Position numbers and translations under genes: made by a program | Assembly (NCBI GenBank): GCA_023428695.1 | Contig: JAEYWY010000015.1 | Span: forward strand, 104,441 to 168,440 | From: Bacteroidota bacterium | GTDB lineage: Bacteria; Bacteroidota; Bacteroidia; Cytophagales; Cyclobacteriaceae | Reading direction: 5' to 3' | Length of the DNA: 64,000 nucleotides | Notes under the pieces: generated by a model | Databases searched by the model: none | What the model was told of the DNA's origin: nothing | The model's input: the letters and a program-made list of their open reading frames with translations, nothing else | In this document: positions 25,501 to 33,372 of the stretch, in pieces | Numbering within the stretch: the first letter of the stretch is position 1 | How the letters are laid out: each line of letters starts with the position of its first letter

Positions 25501-27453
25501 GAAGTAAAATACAAACTTGAACTAGGCGGTTCCGCCGAAGCCGGAATCACTCATGAGAAAAAAGTGGGCTATTCGCTGAACGACGATGACATCGGCGATT
25601 TCTTTAGCGTCGACATCAAGGGCGACCGCGCATACGGGACACCGGTTTTCAAACTCGTGAGCGGACGAAGCAGTTGTCCCTGGGAGAAGGGAACACAACC
25701 CCGTGAGGGCGTCAGGTTAACCGTCGACAAGAATGTTCAGCATAACATTGAGCACGACGCGGCCGCCGCATTCAAACTAAATCTCGGTAACACCAGTCAG
25801 AGTGACGAAACCCGTACGTACAATCTCGTTTTCCTCCAGGAAAGTAATCCGGAAGGCGCGGTGCTCACACTTGGCGGCAGCGAAGTGCAGGGTGGAATTC
25901 TTACACCGTACAACATCCCCGCAGGTAGTTCAGTTGATGCTACCGTAACCGTCAAACGTGGACCGCAGTCCAATGCCTATCAGGATCTCAAGTTCGCACT
26001 GCTTTCAGATTGTGATGACGGAATCCTCGGTGATACCGTTGCGTTCTCGGTATTCTTTAAGAGCAACTGCAGCGCTGTCACTATCTCAAAGCCATTGCAG
26101 GGTTGGATAGTCAACAGTTCTGACAATAATTCTCTTACCATTGAACTATCGGGATCCGACAAGGACAACCTGAATAACGTCGTATTGCAATACCGGAATG
26201 TGAAGTCAGAAGTCTGGGAATCGGCGACGATACTTTCGGCATCTGATCTTGGTACCGAAAAAACATCACTCACCTGGGATGTCACAGCATTCGATGACGG
26301 TGAGTATGAAATCCGTATCAAGATTGCGTGTGGTCAGGACAATTCCGAATACAGCTTTTCCGACCGGGTACGCGGAACCATCGACCGCAGCGCACCCGAA
26401 TTGTTTGGCGTACCCGCACCAACTGATGGCAAATACTCAACCGGCGATGAAATCTCTGCAAACTTCAATGAAGACATCAACTGTTTCAATTTCAGTCCGG
26501 CCAACGTCATTGCCAGAGACATAACCTCCAACGAAGTCTACGATGTAGCTGTGGGCTGCAGCGGCAACAAGATTCTGATCGTGCCTGTGACAGACAAGAC
26601 GTTTACCGACCAGGCGATGGAAATCACGCTGCAAAACATCGAGGACGTATATGGAAACGTCCGCCCTGATGTGATCACGTGGCAATTCGACATAGAGAAC
26701 GCCGACTTCGAAATCACAGCCGCAACCGACAGCGACTCCGACGGAATACCGAATGTAGATGATAACTGTCCGTTTACCGCCAACAGCAATCAGGCTGATA
26801 CCGATGGCGACGGCATAGGTGACGTATGTGATGACGATATCGATGGTGATGGCGTTCCAAACAATATTGACAACTGTCCGTACTTCGCGAACCCCGATCA
26901 GGCTGACGCAGATGGGAACGGCATCGGCGACATTTGTGAACTCTCCGGTGACGGCGATGGCGACGGTGTGCCGAATGAAATTGACAACTGTCCGTTTACA
27001 TCGAATGCCAATCAGCTGGATACAGACAATGACGGTATCGGTGATGTCTGCGATGACGACACAGATGGCGACGGTGTATTGAACAGCGTCGATAATTGCC
27101 CGACGGTGAAGAACCCGGGTCAGGAAGACAAAGACGGTGATGGTGCCGGCGACGCATGTGATATAGTTACAGCCATTGAGAAGGTACCGGAAAACGCGTT
27201 GACACTTCGTTGTTACCCTAACCCTGCGGAAAACGTGGTGAATGTAATCTTTAAAATCGCGGCCCCGTCCTTGGTGAATATCCGGATCATTGATATCGCG
27301 AACCGCTCGGTGAAATCACTCGCAAACGAACCGTTCCAACCGGGAGAACACGTGCGCACGTTTGACGTCAGTGGCTTGAACAGTGGTTTGTATATCATCC
27401 AACTCACCGAAAACGGCGTAACGAGAACTGAAAAACTATTCATCCAGAACTAA
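22507..27453 (+). CDS. Giant T9SS-secreted protein with fibronectin-like, SpaA-like and thrombospondin type 3 repeats
   Basis: The 1648-residue protein has a signal peptide (about residues 15-35), fibronectin-like and Ig-like domains (about 130-325), carboxypeptidase-regulatory/SpaA-type domains (about 327-560), and a long central region (about 750-1080). That region holds a charged helical stretch (KKIYEQKQSDSVALYENQIS) followed by Gly/Ala-rich strands and the motif YGTPVFKLVSGRSSCPWEKG. Four calcium-binding thrombospondin type 3 repeats (DSDGIPNVDDNCPF and similar) span about 1407-1555. A type A T9SS sorting domain (LRCYPNPAENVVNV to the end) completes it. It is exported by the type IX system to the surface. 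Substrate or partner unknown. The hybrid sensor gene is 135 bases upstream. Confidence 0.9.
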   Translation: MKPHLSLTENDRSFAIIAWLLLIMLTSAHELFAQRKPDFAITNATAGSDWFIRLNATGASADMDCWGTDTYSYTIYKNGNVLRTVDPGSISQNQKIVPETGIAIGGSYRIMYKTDGSLFSCHYWKYSNTVTAFTSALKAPKNVTASDSTSESALRNQIKITWQKGTDVPENIHHYRIYKDGDFSAHVAQVTGSVRNWEDVNLGPGEKHTYSIITYVNSTTWGFHTSDTITVEGSTFPGIVASDGTLANGVEITWPDISSAAKSLKIFRNGVEIHSRTDMHITRSYKDNDLVPGLRYVYTLTPYSGETFFTAPLSTFSDTGYARRNGRIHGSVKAPFGGPVEGAIVYAERISSVDQGDQNPTVYSDTTNANGLFDIRDIYYHEEAVFKVYAKKGDHGFNPASYDEILLDQLAPVYTLPSPSFVDTSSFTITGNIMQRINGQEAAAVGVEILVNDQYKGTRTDEQGNFSLTVEEIGQYSIKPRYFEHTFDPPTISVNVEEDVTDLAFEDVQRSTLSGRFLGGCSIYIGQATLRIFNTENPTAGIDVTVVTAAGSGHYEVELPSRAYTIEVIDFVPDESQPDLTKDDIPEYFPLTKVDLTEGSVEKDFVYRKPPEIEIAGLPASGCAPFDVPIVEQIARYNLEIRVFESFGSESCLTSTGYIVVHDEIKDGYNGADTLQLENGIAIYELLPGQPNILSGGEHPYQKKISIHANVDGQTGDVVTWALVEGNKPREQTFTTVAPETPFLILRDPPGDQSYSYLSENTKFTSSMKLYTQLSGSVNVWQQAKLGVEQEAGMGVTIPYKFWGQVKSSMEIGASLKSQAEFGMEFATQNKFSTSGNQDITGEDGDVFIGAAMNMLYALTDVIDYNSETCGVETSQQIIMATDGFATTFMYTENHIRNVLIPQLKDIKKIYEQKQSDSVALYENQISVWEQILERNKTLKEEATFIENKSFSAGAGYESEVTVTATAGISLEFNMYIEQTIATEAGLEVGGSGASLGSEVKYKLELGGSAEAGITHEKKVGYSLNDDDIGDFFSVDIKGDRAYGTPVFKLVSGRSSCPWEKGTQPREGVRLTVDKNVQHNIEHDAAAAFKLNLGNTSQSDETRTYNLVFLQESNPEGAVLTLGGSEVQGGILTPYNIPAGSSVDATVTVKRGPQSNAYQDLKFALLSDCDDGILGDTVAFSVFFKSNCSAVTISKPLQGWIVNSSDNNSLTIELSGSDKDNLNNVVLQYRNVKSEVWESATILSASDLGTEKTSLTWDVTAFDDGEYEIRIKIACGQDNSEYSFSDRVRGTIDRSAPELFGVPAPTDGKYSTGDEISANFNEDINCFNFSPANVIARDITSNEVYDVAVGCSGNKILIVPVTDKTFTDQAMEITLQNIEDVYGNVRPDVITWQFDIENADFEITAATDSDSDGIPNVDDNCPFTANSNQADTDGDGIGDVCDDDIDGDGVPNNIDNCPYFANPDQADADGNGIGDICELSGDGDGDGVPNEIDNCPFTSNANQLDTDNDGIGDVCDDDTDGDGVLNSVDNCPTVKNPGQEDKDGDGAGDACDIVTAIEKVPENALTLRCYPNPAENVVNVIFKIAAPSLVNIRIIDIANRSVKSLANEPFQPGEHVRTFDVSGLNSGLYIIQLTENGVTRTEKLFIQN

Positions 27454-27457
27454 ACGA

Positions 27458-27482
27458 ACGCAGCTGGCAACACCAGCTGCGT
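27458..27482 (+). terminator. Hairpin after the giant surface protein gene
   Basis: A perfect 10-bp stem ACGCAGCTGG / CCAGCTGCGT with a 5-base loop begins four bases after the stop codon. The bases after it are only moderately T-rich, so it may be a weak terminator or attenuate transcription into the lipoprotein gene that follows. Confidence 0.6.
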
Positions 27483-27513
27483 CACTCTCTTCATTAAATA
27501 ACAACATAAAGCC

Positions 27514-27954
27514 ATGAAATACCTCCTCTCAGCAATAGCAATCGTCACCTTGTTCACGTTAGCAAATTGTGGTTCAGGCTCTGACGATCCGGAACCGGTA
27601 ATCACAGAAGAAGAAAAGCAACTTAACCGGCTGGCAAAAACCTGGGTTCCGGGAACGGTGACCCACGCCGGTGATGAGATCACCGAAGACTTCGACGGCT
27701 TCACACTGATCATCACCAAAAGCAAGACCTACACGGTATCGGGTAATATGGCCGGGTTCGATTACGAGCCATTCAAAAACGCGGGCACGTGGGTATTCAA
27801 AGACGGCAATCTCAACATCATGAAACGAAATGATGGCGTAGAGATGGCGGTACACGTTACCGACAACACACTTGAACTGACATTCGACATGGCCGAGGAA
27901 AATGGACGCATCGGAGGATTAGGGTCATACACGTTTGAACTCGTCGTGAAATAG
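27514..27954 (+). CDS. Small lipoprotein of lipocalin-like type
   Basis: The 146-residue protein has a Bacteroidota lipobox (TLFTLANC, then GSGSDD). A core follows that reads like short lipocalin-like Bacteroidota lipoproteins: LAKTWVPGTVTHAGDEITEDFDGFTL, then a strand pair GTWVFKDGNLNIMKRNDGVEM and a last strand YTFELVVK. No specific family can be named. It lies 60 bases downstream of the giant T9SS cargo gene, on the same strand, with a hairpin between them, and may be coregulated. Confidence 0.75.
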   Translation: MKYLLSAIAIVTLFTLANCGSGSDDPEPVITEEEKQLNRLAKTWVPGTVTHAGDEITEDFDGFTLIITKSKTYTVSGNMAGFDYEPFKNAGTWVFKDGNLNIMKRNDGVEMAVHVTDNTLELTFDMAEENGRIGGLGSYTFELVVK

Positions 27955-28072
27955 AAGGTCAGCATGCTAAAATAACATCACACACCCGGACACTATTGTG
28001 ATTATCTCGCAGCATTAAGATTAACGACACAACGAGGGCGGCTTTTTTAAACGGGAAAGGCTATCTTTGATC

Positions 28073-28921
28073 ATGTTCAGATTCGCGCTTGTTATCGCCG
28101 CCCTCGCGTGTGTCACAGCAAATTCGCAGTCAGTCATACCAGAAATTGGTGTGGTGCAGTCCGTGGAAAACGACCGCCTCCTGCATAGCTTTGGCTATCG
28201 TTATCTTGTTGAAAACACGTCGAAGTTTTTGTCACCGCGAACGGTGTCGGACAGCGCATTTGAAAGAAAGCTCACGATCGTTAAAAACTCAGCCGTTCCT
28301 TTTTATGCGTGCAACATATTCATTCCGGGTGATTTGAAAGTCGTCGGTCCGGCGGTAGACGAAGCCGCCATCCTTGCCTATGTCGAAACTGTCTTTGCCC
28401 GCGCACAGAAAGCCGGCATCGGCATGATCATCTGGGGCAGCGGCCAATCGCGACGCCTGCCCGATGGGTTTGGCAGAGAAACAGCAAAAGAACAGTTCAT
28501 CGCCATCGCAAAAAAGATTGCAGCCGTTGCTTCAAAGTACAACGTCGTTCTTGCGCTCGAAAACCTCAACACCACCGAAACCAACTTCATCTCCACAGTA
28601 AGCGAAGCACTCGAAATCATTAAAGCTGTTAACCACAAGAACCTTCGCCTCTGCGCCGACATTTACCACATGCTCAAAGAAAACGAACCCGCCGAATCAA
28701 TCCTCGCCGCCAAGGATTACCTCGCCTATTGTGAACTCGCAGAAAAAGAAGGCCGCACTCCACCGGGCGTACAGGGTGATAATTTCCGGCCGTACTTTTC
28801 GGCATTAAAGAAAATCGGATACAAGGGGAAAGTTGTTATTGAATGTCGGTGGGAGGATGTTGCGAAGGAAGGATTGGGGGCGTATGAAGAAGTGGAGCGG
28901 CAGCTCAGGGATGTGTATTAA
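28073..28921 (+). CDS. Exported sugar phosphate isomerase/epimerase-like TIM barrel protein
   Basis: The 282-residue protein starts at the ATG at 28073 with a signal peptide (ALVIAALACVTANSQS). It belongs to the xylose-isomerase-like TIM barrel family: NVVLALENLNTTETNFIS places the conserved metal-ligand Glu, LRLCADIYHMLKE the Asp and His, and GKVVIECRWED the last Glu. Exported members occur in polysaccharide-using Bacteroidota, and the substrate is usually unknown. Its last 29 bases and the following 30 reappear at 61750-61808. The gene therefore ends at the left edge of the glucan island. Confidence 0.85.
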   Translation: MFRFALVIAALACVTANSQSVIPEIGVVQSVENDRLLHSFGYRYLVENTSKFLSPRTVSDSAFERKLTIVKNSAVPFYACNIFIPGDLKVVGPAVDEAAILAYVETVFARAQKAGIGMIIWGSGQSRRLPDGFGRETAKEQFIAIAKKIAAVASKYNVVLALENLNTTETNFISTVSEALEIIKAVNHKNLRLCADIYHMLKENEPAESILAAKDYLAYCELAEKEGRTPPGVQGDNFRPYFSALKKIGYKGKVVIECRWEDVAKEGLGAYEEVERQLRDVY

Positions 28922-28951
28922 AGTTAAAAGTTGAAAGTCTAAAGTCTGACT
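28893..28951. repeat. Left copy of the direct repeat flanking the glucan island
   Basis: These 59 bases match 61750-61808 with five mismatches, and 37 of them (28910-28946 versus 61767-61803) are identical. The left half is the 3' end of the TIM barrel gene, including its TAA stop. The right half is a short heptamer-like tract (AAAGT every seven bases). Because the tract may be common elsewhere in the genome, the shared coding part is the stronger evidence of a link. Confidence 0.75.
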
Positions 28952-29113
28952 CAATCATTGATCTGCATCCTGCGCAACGTTTGATACCTCTCTGATACCT
29001 TTTGAGTATCGTCAGTTTGCCAGCCTTCAACCTCGCACTATTCCAGACACAAGCTGAGCGTGTGGCGAATAGTTAGACTCCCAAAGGAACCCGATGAATC
29101 AGGAAAAATTCAC

Positions 29114-29127
29114 CACCTGATCAGGTG
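29114..29127. promoter_or_regulatory. 14-bp perfect palindrome, possible binding site
   Basis: CACCTGATCAGGTG is a perfect palindrome in the non-coding stretch between the TIM barrel gene and the first LacI gene. No other copy was noticed in the window, so its role is open. Confidence 0.3.
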
Positions 29128-29214
29128 TAATAAATAGAAATTCTTTTTTTCCCTTGAATGACTTGAACATTCTTGGCCTTTATCACAATTTTTAAACAAC
29201 CTGAAAGAAAAAAT

Positions 29215-29432
29215 CCATCGAAACGTCTTCGTAATTATTTATAGAATTGGATAAATATCCCGTTAGAGACCGTTCCTGCAAAAGGATTTAATTCCCCAGT
29301 TCAAATTTAAATTCAGATATCAATAAATGGCAATTACTATTCTTTCCATTCGGAGCTAATAAGAGAAGGTAATTTAAAAGCCCTCATCGACCCAGGTAAA
29401 CACTAATCTCGTTGATACATTCTCCGGAGAAA
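29215..29432 (+). pseudogene. Degenerate copy of the operator and winged-helix gene found at 45980-46243
   Basis: Bases here follow the order of the intact region near 46 kb. A decayed operator (CGAAACGTCTTCGTAAT against GGAAAACGTTTTCGTTAC) comes first, then ATTGGAyAAAaTTCC, TTAGAGACmGTTC, and a last block (29378-29431) matching 46191-46243 with about six mismatches and one extra base. About 50 bases including the start codon are missing and the frame is lost. It is therefore a fragmentary duplicate, converging on the LacI gene at 29480. A duplication inside the island is the simplest explanation. Confidence 0.7.
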
Positions 29433-29479
29433 CACATTGTTGAGGGGCTCAAGTACAGCAAATCGGCAAAGAAGCGACT

Positions 29480-30514
29480 TCACCTGGAACCGTTACTTCT
29501 TTTTTGAAGCGTGCTCTCCCTGATAACCAATGTGCTTTTTAAAACCAGGTGTTCGGTTTTATTCGGAATGTATTTCTTTTCAATTCTCCTAAATAACAGG
29601 GCACAGGCTTCTTTGCCCATTTCAAATGCGGGCTGAGCAATTGTGGACAGGGGTGGATCCAGAAGCGAAGCAGTTCGCAAATTTGAAAAACAAATTACCT
29701 TTATTTGTTGGGGTATCCTGATCTTAAGATCGTGACAAACATTATAAGTGGCAATGGCAAGGTTTTCGACTGACGCGAAAATTCCATCAGGTGCTTTTTT
29801 TCGTAACAGGAGTTTTTTAATAATTTGATGTTGCTTGTCGGTCTCAGTTGTACAGGGAATGATCAGTTTTTCATCGACATTAACATTATTTCTTTTCAAT
29901 GCGTCAAAATAGCCTTGCATTCTTTTCTGGTTGATGGAAATATGATCGGAGATCGATAGATAGGCAATTCGCCTGCACCTGTTCTGAATGAGATGTTCAG
30001 TGGCATTGAATCCACCGGCATAATCGTCGGTTGTGACCGTTGGGCAATCCGACGATTCTGAAACCCGGTCAATAAACACAATCTCCTTATCTCCTTTTTT
30101 CAACACACTGACATGTTCAATGTCCTGTGTTTCGCTGCAAAGGGAAACAATCACACCATCCACGCGCCCGTTTTCCAGGTGCTTGAAAATTGATGCCTCA
30201 CGGTCATAATTTTCATGGGTGACGTACGTGAGCACATGATACCCTTTCTTTTGAGCGACCACCTGGATTCCGTCGAGTACGAGCGAGAAAAAATTACTGG
30301 CAATCTCCGGAATCACTACTCCTATGGTCTGACTTTTTTGTCTTCGAAGATTGCTGGCAAATAAATTTGGTTTGTAATCCAGCCGCTTGGCCAGTTCTCT
30401 AACGCGTTGCTTGGTTTCTTCTTTAATTTCATAACTGTCACTTAAAGCTTTTGATACTGTGGCAATCGAAAGATTCAATTGAGAAGCCAACTCTTTTAAA
30501 TTTATTTTGTTCAT
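29480..30514 (-). CDS. LacI-family transcriptional regulator, left copy
   Basis: From the ATG at 30514 the protein starts with a LacI helix-turn-helix: INLKELASQLNLSIATVSKALS, then EIKEETKQRVRELAKRLDYKPN and the hinge. The periplasmic-binding-protein-like sensor domain follows (QTIGVVIPEIASNFFSLVLDGI, VDGVIVSLCSE, DDYAGGFNATEHLI, RRIAYLS). Length, 344 residues, is normal. An upstream ATG at 30538 adds eight residues outside the family. It is close to 90 percent identical by eye to the LacI protein at 60362-61405. An operator lies about 200 bases upstream, consistent with autoregulation and control of the glucan genes; the effector is probably an alpha-glucoside. Confidence 0.93.
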   Translation of the reverse strand: MNKINLKELASQLNLSIATVSKALSDSYEIKEETKQRVRELAKRLDYKPNLFASNLRRQKSQTIGVVIPEIASNFFSLVLDGIQVVAQKKGYHVLTYVTHENYDREASIFKHLENGRVDGVIVSLCSETQDIEHVSVLKKGDKEIVFIDRVSESSDCPTVTTDDYAGGFNATEHLIQNRCRRIAYLSISDHISINQKRMQGYFDALKRNNVNVDEKLIIPCTTETDKQHQIIKKLLLRKKAPDGIFASVENLAIATYNVCHDLKIRIPQQIKVICFSNLRTASLLDPPLSTIAQPAFEMGKEACALLFRRIEKKYIPNKTEHLVLKSTLVIRESTLQKRSNGSR

Positions 30515-30920
30515 TGTCGGGCTTTGATAATGTCGCAAATTGAATCTTTCACAACTGCCAGAGTCAGAACTGAACCAATCACCTTGGCTGCGTTATTTCA
30601 ATATTATGATGTAATAAGAGTGCTATTCTTCCAATGCGGCTATGGTCGATTGTGAGTCAATACTCAAAAATAAATAGTGTTCACTATATCGGTACTTCTA
30701 TGCTTTACAATAGTTACGAAAACGCTTTCGGAAAATTCATATGAGATTTATCTTTTCCAGGTGTTGAGTGAGCTGATCAGGTTGTGATGCTTCTGACCGT
30801 AGAACATGGATCTTCTAAAGTTATTGATTTTCAACAACTTTTCATGCATTTGAAAAATTGGTGCTGTATGTTTCCAAATTTTCAAGTTGTAGCTGAATAT
30901 CGACTCAAAATGAATACGAT
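30515..30920. other. Upstream region of the left LacI gene
   Basis: The 400 bases hold one LacI-type operator at 30717. Small frames on the plus strand have no recognisable content and run antisense into the next gene, and I take them to be spurious. Confidence 0.5.
30717..30730. promoter_or_regulatory. LacI-type operator 1
   Basis: CGAAAACGCTTTCG differs from the perfect palindrome CGAAAACGTTTTCG by one base. It lies about 200 bases upstream of the left LacI start, between that gene and the solitary phosphoacceptor-domain gene, and is probably bound by the LacI proteins of this island. Confidence 0.7.
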
Positions 30921-31274
30921 TTACTTGTCCGCCAACTGGCCGAGCATAACGGAGGCTTCATCTATCTCCTCGCATTTCTGACTTATCCAGTCAAGTATTT
31001 GAATTTGGTCAGGGCTCAACGACTTCATATCCAAACATTGCAGCAAACTCTGGATACTACATAGCGGCCCGCGCAGGTTATGATGTATGACAAACCTGAT
31101 CTGATTCAATTTCTCCTCTCCACTGTCACTATTCAGGTAAGTTTCATGAAGTGAACGGTTTATTCTTTCCTGTATCATATTGGTTTCCATTGTGAAATCA
31201 CCTCTTATAATAAACGTTTTTGAATTGACGCAGTCATCACCCGTGAACTTAATTTCGATAATACTATAACCCAT
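30921..31274 (-). CDS. Solitary histidine-kinase dimerisation/phosphoacceptor-like protein
   Basis: The 117-residue protein has in its second half the pattern QIRFVIHHNLRGPLCSIQSL followed by a helix (LSPDQIQILDWISQKCEEID) and a closing VMLGQLADK. This is like the two helices of a HisKA domain, with H-box HHNLRGPL. There is no ATP-binding domain after it, because the frame stops. A preceding stretch (IRGDFTMETNMIQERINRS) could be a linker from a lost sensor, with an alternative start at Met28 (31193). Either this is a stand-alone phosphotransfer-type protein or the leftover of a kinase. It lies downstream of the GH13 gene and upstream of LacI. Confidence 0.6.
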   Translation of the reverse strand: MGYSIIEIKFTGDDCVNSKTFIIRGDFTMETNMIQERINRSLHETYLNSDSGEEKLNQIRFVIHHNLRGPLCSIQSLLQCLDMKSLSPDQIQILDWISQKCEEIDEASVMLGQLADK

Positions 31275-31320
31275 TTTGCCGGCTCAGTCGAAACATCTAC
31301 CTCTGGCTGTAACGTTACAG

Positions 31321-31352
31321 TTGAAAAGGTCGAATACTATCGACCTTTTCAA
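31321..31352 (-). terminator. Perfect 13-bp hairpin downstream of the GH13 gene
   Basis: TTGAAAAGGTCGA and TCGACCTTTTCAA form a perfect 13-bp stem around a 6-base loop, beginning nine bases after the stop of the amylase gene at 31361. The Ts of the terminator are contained in the stem rather than after it. It lies before the solitary phosphoacceptor-domain gene and may end the glucan operon transcript. Confidence 0.7.
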
Positions 31353-31360
31353 AAATTGCA

Positions 31361-32761
31361 TTATAGTCCGTCAATCGACCAAATCGTATAGCTATGAGGT
31401 GGAGCTTGAATTTTTACACGCTTATCAGCCGCAGTAGTTGGCTTCCACGTAGAGCTTCCTGTATAATCCCTTATTTTAGTTGAAGCCCATGGACTCGTTA
31501 TCCATCTCTCCTGCCATGAGCCTGAATCATTCAGATACACAACCAGCCCAGGTGAACCGTTTCTCCTGGCAATATATTCATCGTTATCGGTGTATAAGAT
31601 GCTGGTGGATCCTTTTGCTAAATTAATATGTATCCAAAGCAGATTATCCATTCGAGTCTTTGATAGCCATTCTTCATAATCCCGGTAAAACACACATGGA
31701 TATCCTTCATGCGTCAATATGTATGCATATGCCAGGTACTTATCATAAATAATATTGGTATCATGATTAGAAACAAAAGTTACAGCTTTGTAGGGATCAC
31801 GCTTCCACAGCATATCATCTTTCAGAGCGTTCATATTGTTACCATCAAATGCTTCTTCCATTTTGTAGTAACAAGCAAAATCAAAAGCCGATGCCGTTCG
31901 ATTTGTTCCATCAACCCAACCTTTCAGAAGGTTTACATTCGCATCCCAATATTCTCCCACACCAAATCCGCCAACATTTGTCATAAAATCCTTTACAACC
32001 CATGAGCCGAACCCTTTTACATAGTCAAATCGCCAACCATCATAACCAAGTGAGTTTTTATAATATTTACCAACACCATCAGTCCTGTTCCATAACCAAT
32101 CCTTCACCCATTGCTTGTGATGACAAAGATCCGGGTATCCTCCAAATGAGCCCTCATCATTATTATGATAACTATTTGGGTGGAAATCATGATAGCTCCT
32201 GTTAAACTTTCCTGAAGCGGGGTTAAAATCAGTATAAGTATTGGAACCGGTGTATGGATTTGGTTCTGACGTACCACCACTATTATGATTTAGCACAAGG
32301 TCCGCATATACCAGAATATTGTTGGCATGTGATGTATTAATCAGATCGATCAGTTCCGCATCCGAACCAAAACGAGTTTCGGTTGAGCCCATCTGGTTGT
32401 ATTGACCAAAATCAAAATAATCGAATGGATCGTAACCCATGCTATATGGTCCGTTTTGAGCTTTAGATGATGGAGGTAACCAGATGGCGGAAAAGCCTGC
32501 ATTATCCCACGAGGGCACTTTACTTTTAACCGTGTTCCACCATGTTCCGCCTGCCGGAACATCCCAATAAAAAGCCTGCATAATGACGCCACCACCTGAA
32601 CTTGCATCCCGACCTTCGGGATTCGTATCACTGGTGCGTGTAACATCAATGACGGCTTGCTCTTTAGCCTCATTCAAAATCTCAACTTCAGGATCGCTAC
32701 ATCGACAAAGCGCTGTCGCAACCCCTACATAAAGGATCGTTCTTCCAAAAGAGTGTATCAT
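31361..32761 (-). CDS. GH13 alpha-amylase lipoprotein
   Basis: The 466-residue protein has a signal peptide with a Cys-rich lipobox (VATALCRC). The GH13 barrel begins VIMQAFYWDVPAGG, resembling the archaeal/plant-like amylase group. The catalytic residues are visible: nucleophile Asp in GWRFDYVKG near residue 247, acid Glu in VGEYWD near 267, and the transition-state Asp in FVSNHDTN near 330. The region I conserved block DLVLNHN is also present. It hydrolyses internal alpha-1,4 bonds of starch-like glucans, probably at the cell surface. A LacI operator lies about 155 bases upstream, so it can be transcribed separately from the sus operon that ends 600 bases away. Confidence 0.92.
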   Translation of the reverse strand: MIHSFGRTILYVGVATALCRCSDPEVEILNEAKEQAVIDVTRTSDTNPEGRDASSGGGVIMQAFYWDVPAGGTWWNTVKSKVPSWDNAGFSAIWLPPSSKAQNGPYSMGYDPFDYFDFGQYNQMGSTETRFGSDAELIDLINTSHANNILVYADLVLNHNSGGTSEPNPYTGSNTYTDFNPASGKFNRSYHDFHPNSYHNNDEGSFGGYPDLCHHKQWVKDWLWNRTDGVGKYYKNSLGYDGWRFDYVKGFGSWVVKDFMTNVGGFGVGEYWDANVNLLKGWVDGTNRTASAFDFACYYKMEEAFDGNNMNALKDDMLWKRDPYKAVTFVSNHDTNIIYDKYLAYAYILTHEGYPCVFYRDYEEWLSKTRMDNLLWIHINLAKGSTSILYTDNDEYIARRNGSPGLVVYLNDSGSWQERWITSPWASTKIRDYTGSSTWKPTTAADKRVKIQAPPHSYTIWSIDGL

Positions 32762-33372
32762 AGATTTATTTGTGTTTGGTTAATAGATGTTGTCCAATTT
32801 TCTCATGCAGGCTTTTTAATCAACCAAAAATTAACTCATAACACACTACCGCCACATGACCTTCCGAAATTGGAAATATTAAATGAAACCTTCGGCACCA
32901 GATTCTTTTTAATTCACGAAAACGTTTTCCAATTTGACACTCAGTTTACGTGCTTGTTGGGAAACTGATCTGACTATACCAGCATGAAACACTCATGGTT
33001 GAAGAATGTTAAGCTTCGCACCATTCGACAATGCCCATTCCTGCGATTGAACACTCTTCAAAAGCGCCTGGCCAAATAATCAACTTGCACAAACCACTAT
33101 TTATTCAGAAGACGCTCAGAAAGCAGAGACTCAAACAGAAAGCTGATATCAATCCGTGGCATCCGACTTTTATAACGAAGTACAATTTTTTCTGTACCAT
33201 TTTCCAAATGACAAAGAAAAGTCAATGAAGCAGACAGGCAGTTTACCTATTCGTTTACAAATAAGATTTGTATAGCGATCTTTTGTGAAAACCGTCTCGT
33301 GCATTGGAAATCAGAACAAATCTCACTTTGTACAGCCTGACGCAATACTGCGCACCGGATCGCAAACAAAAC
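32762..33372. other. Promoter region between two GH13 genes
   Basis: The 611 bases hold LacI operator 2 at 32917 and otherwise show no gene. Several AT-rich tracts could serve as promoter elements of the amylase gene. Downstream of the T9SS-bearing GH13 gene I could not find a convincing hairpin. Confidence 0.5.
32917..32930. promoter_or_regulatory. LacI-type operator 2
   Basis: CGAAAACGTTTTCC is a one-base variant of the palindrome. On its plus-strand left side lies AGATTCTTTTT, a string also seen beside operator 4. It is about 155 bases upstream of the amylase gene at 31361-32761. Confidence 0.75.

Noticed and set aside
28062..28069. TATCTTTG, a match to the Bacteroidota -7 promoter element, just ahead of the TIM barrel gene
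   Set aside because: It lies too close to the ATG at 28073 to give a usable leader and has no -33 partner.
30784..30981. Small plus-strand frame upstream of LacI
   Set aside because: It runs antisense into the phosphoacceptor-domain gene and has no recognisable content.
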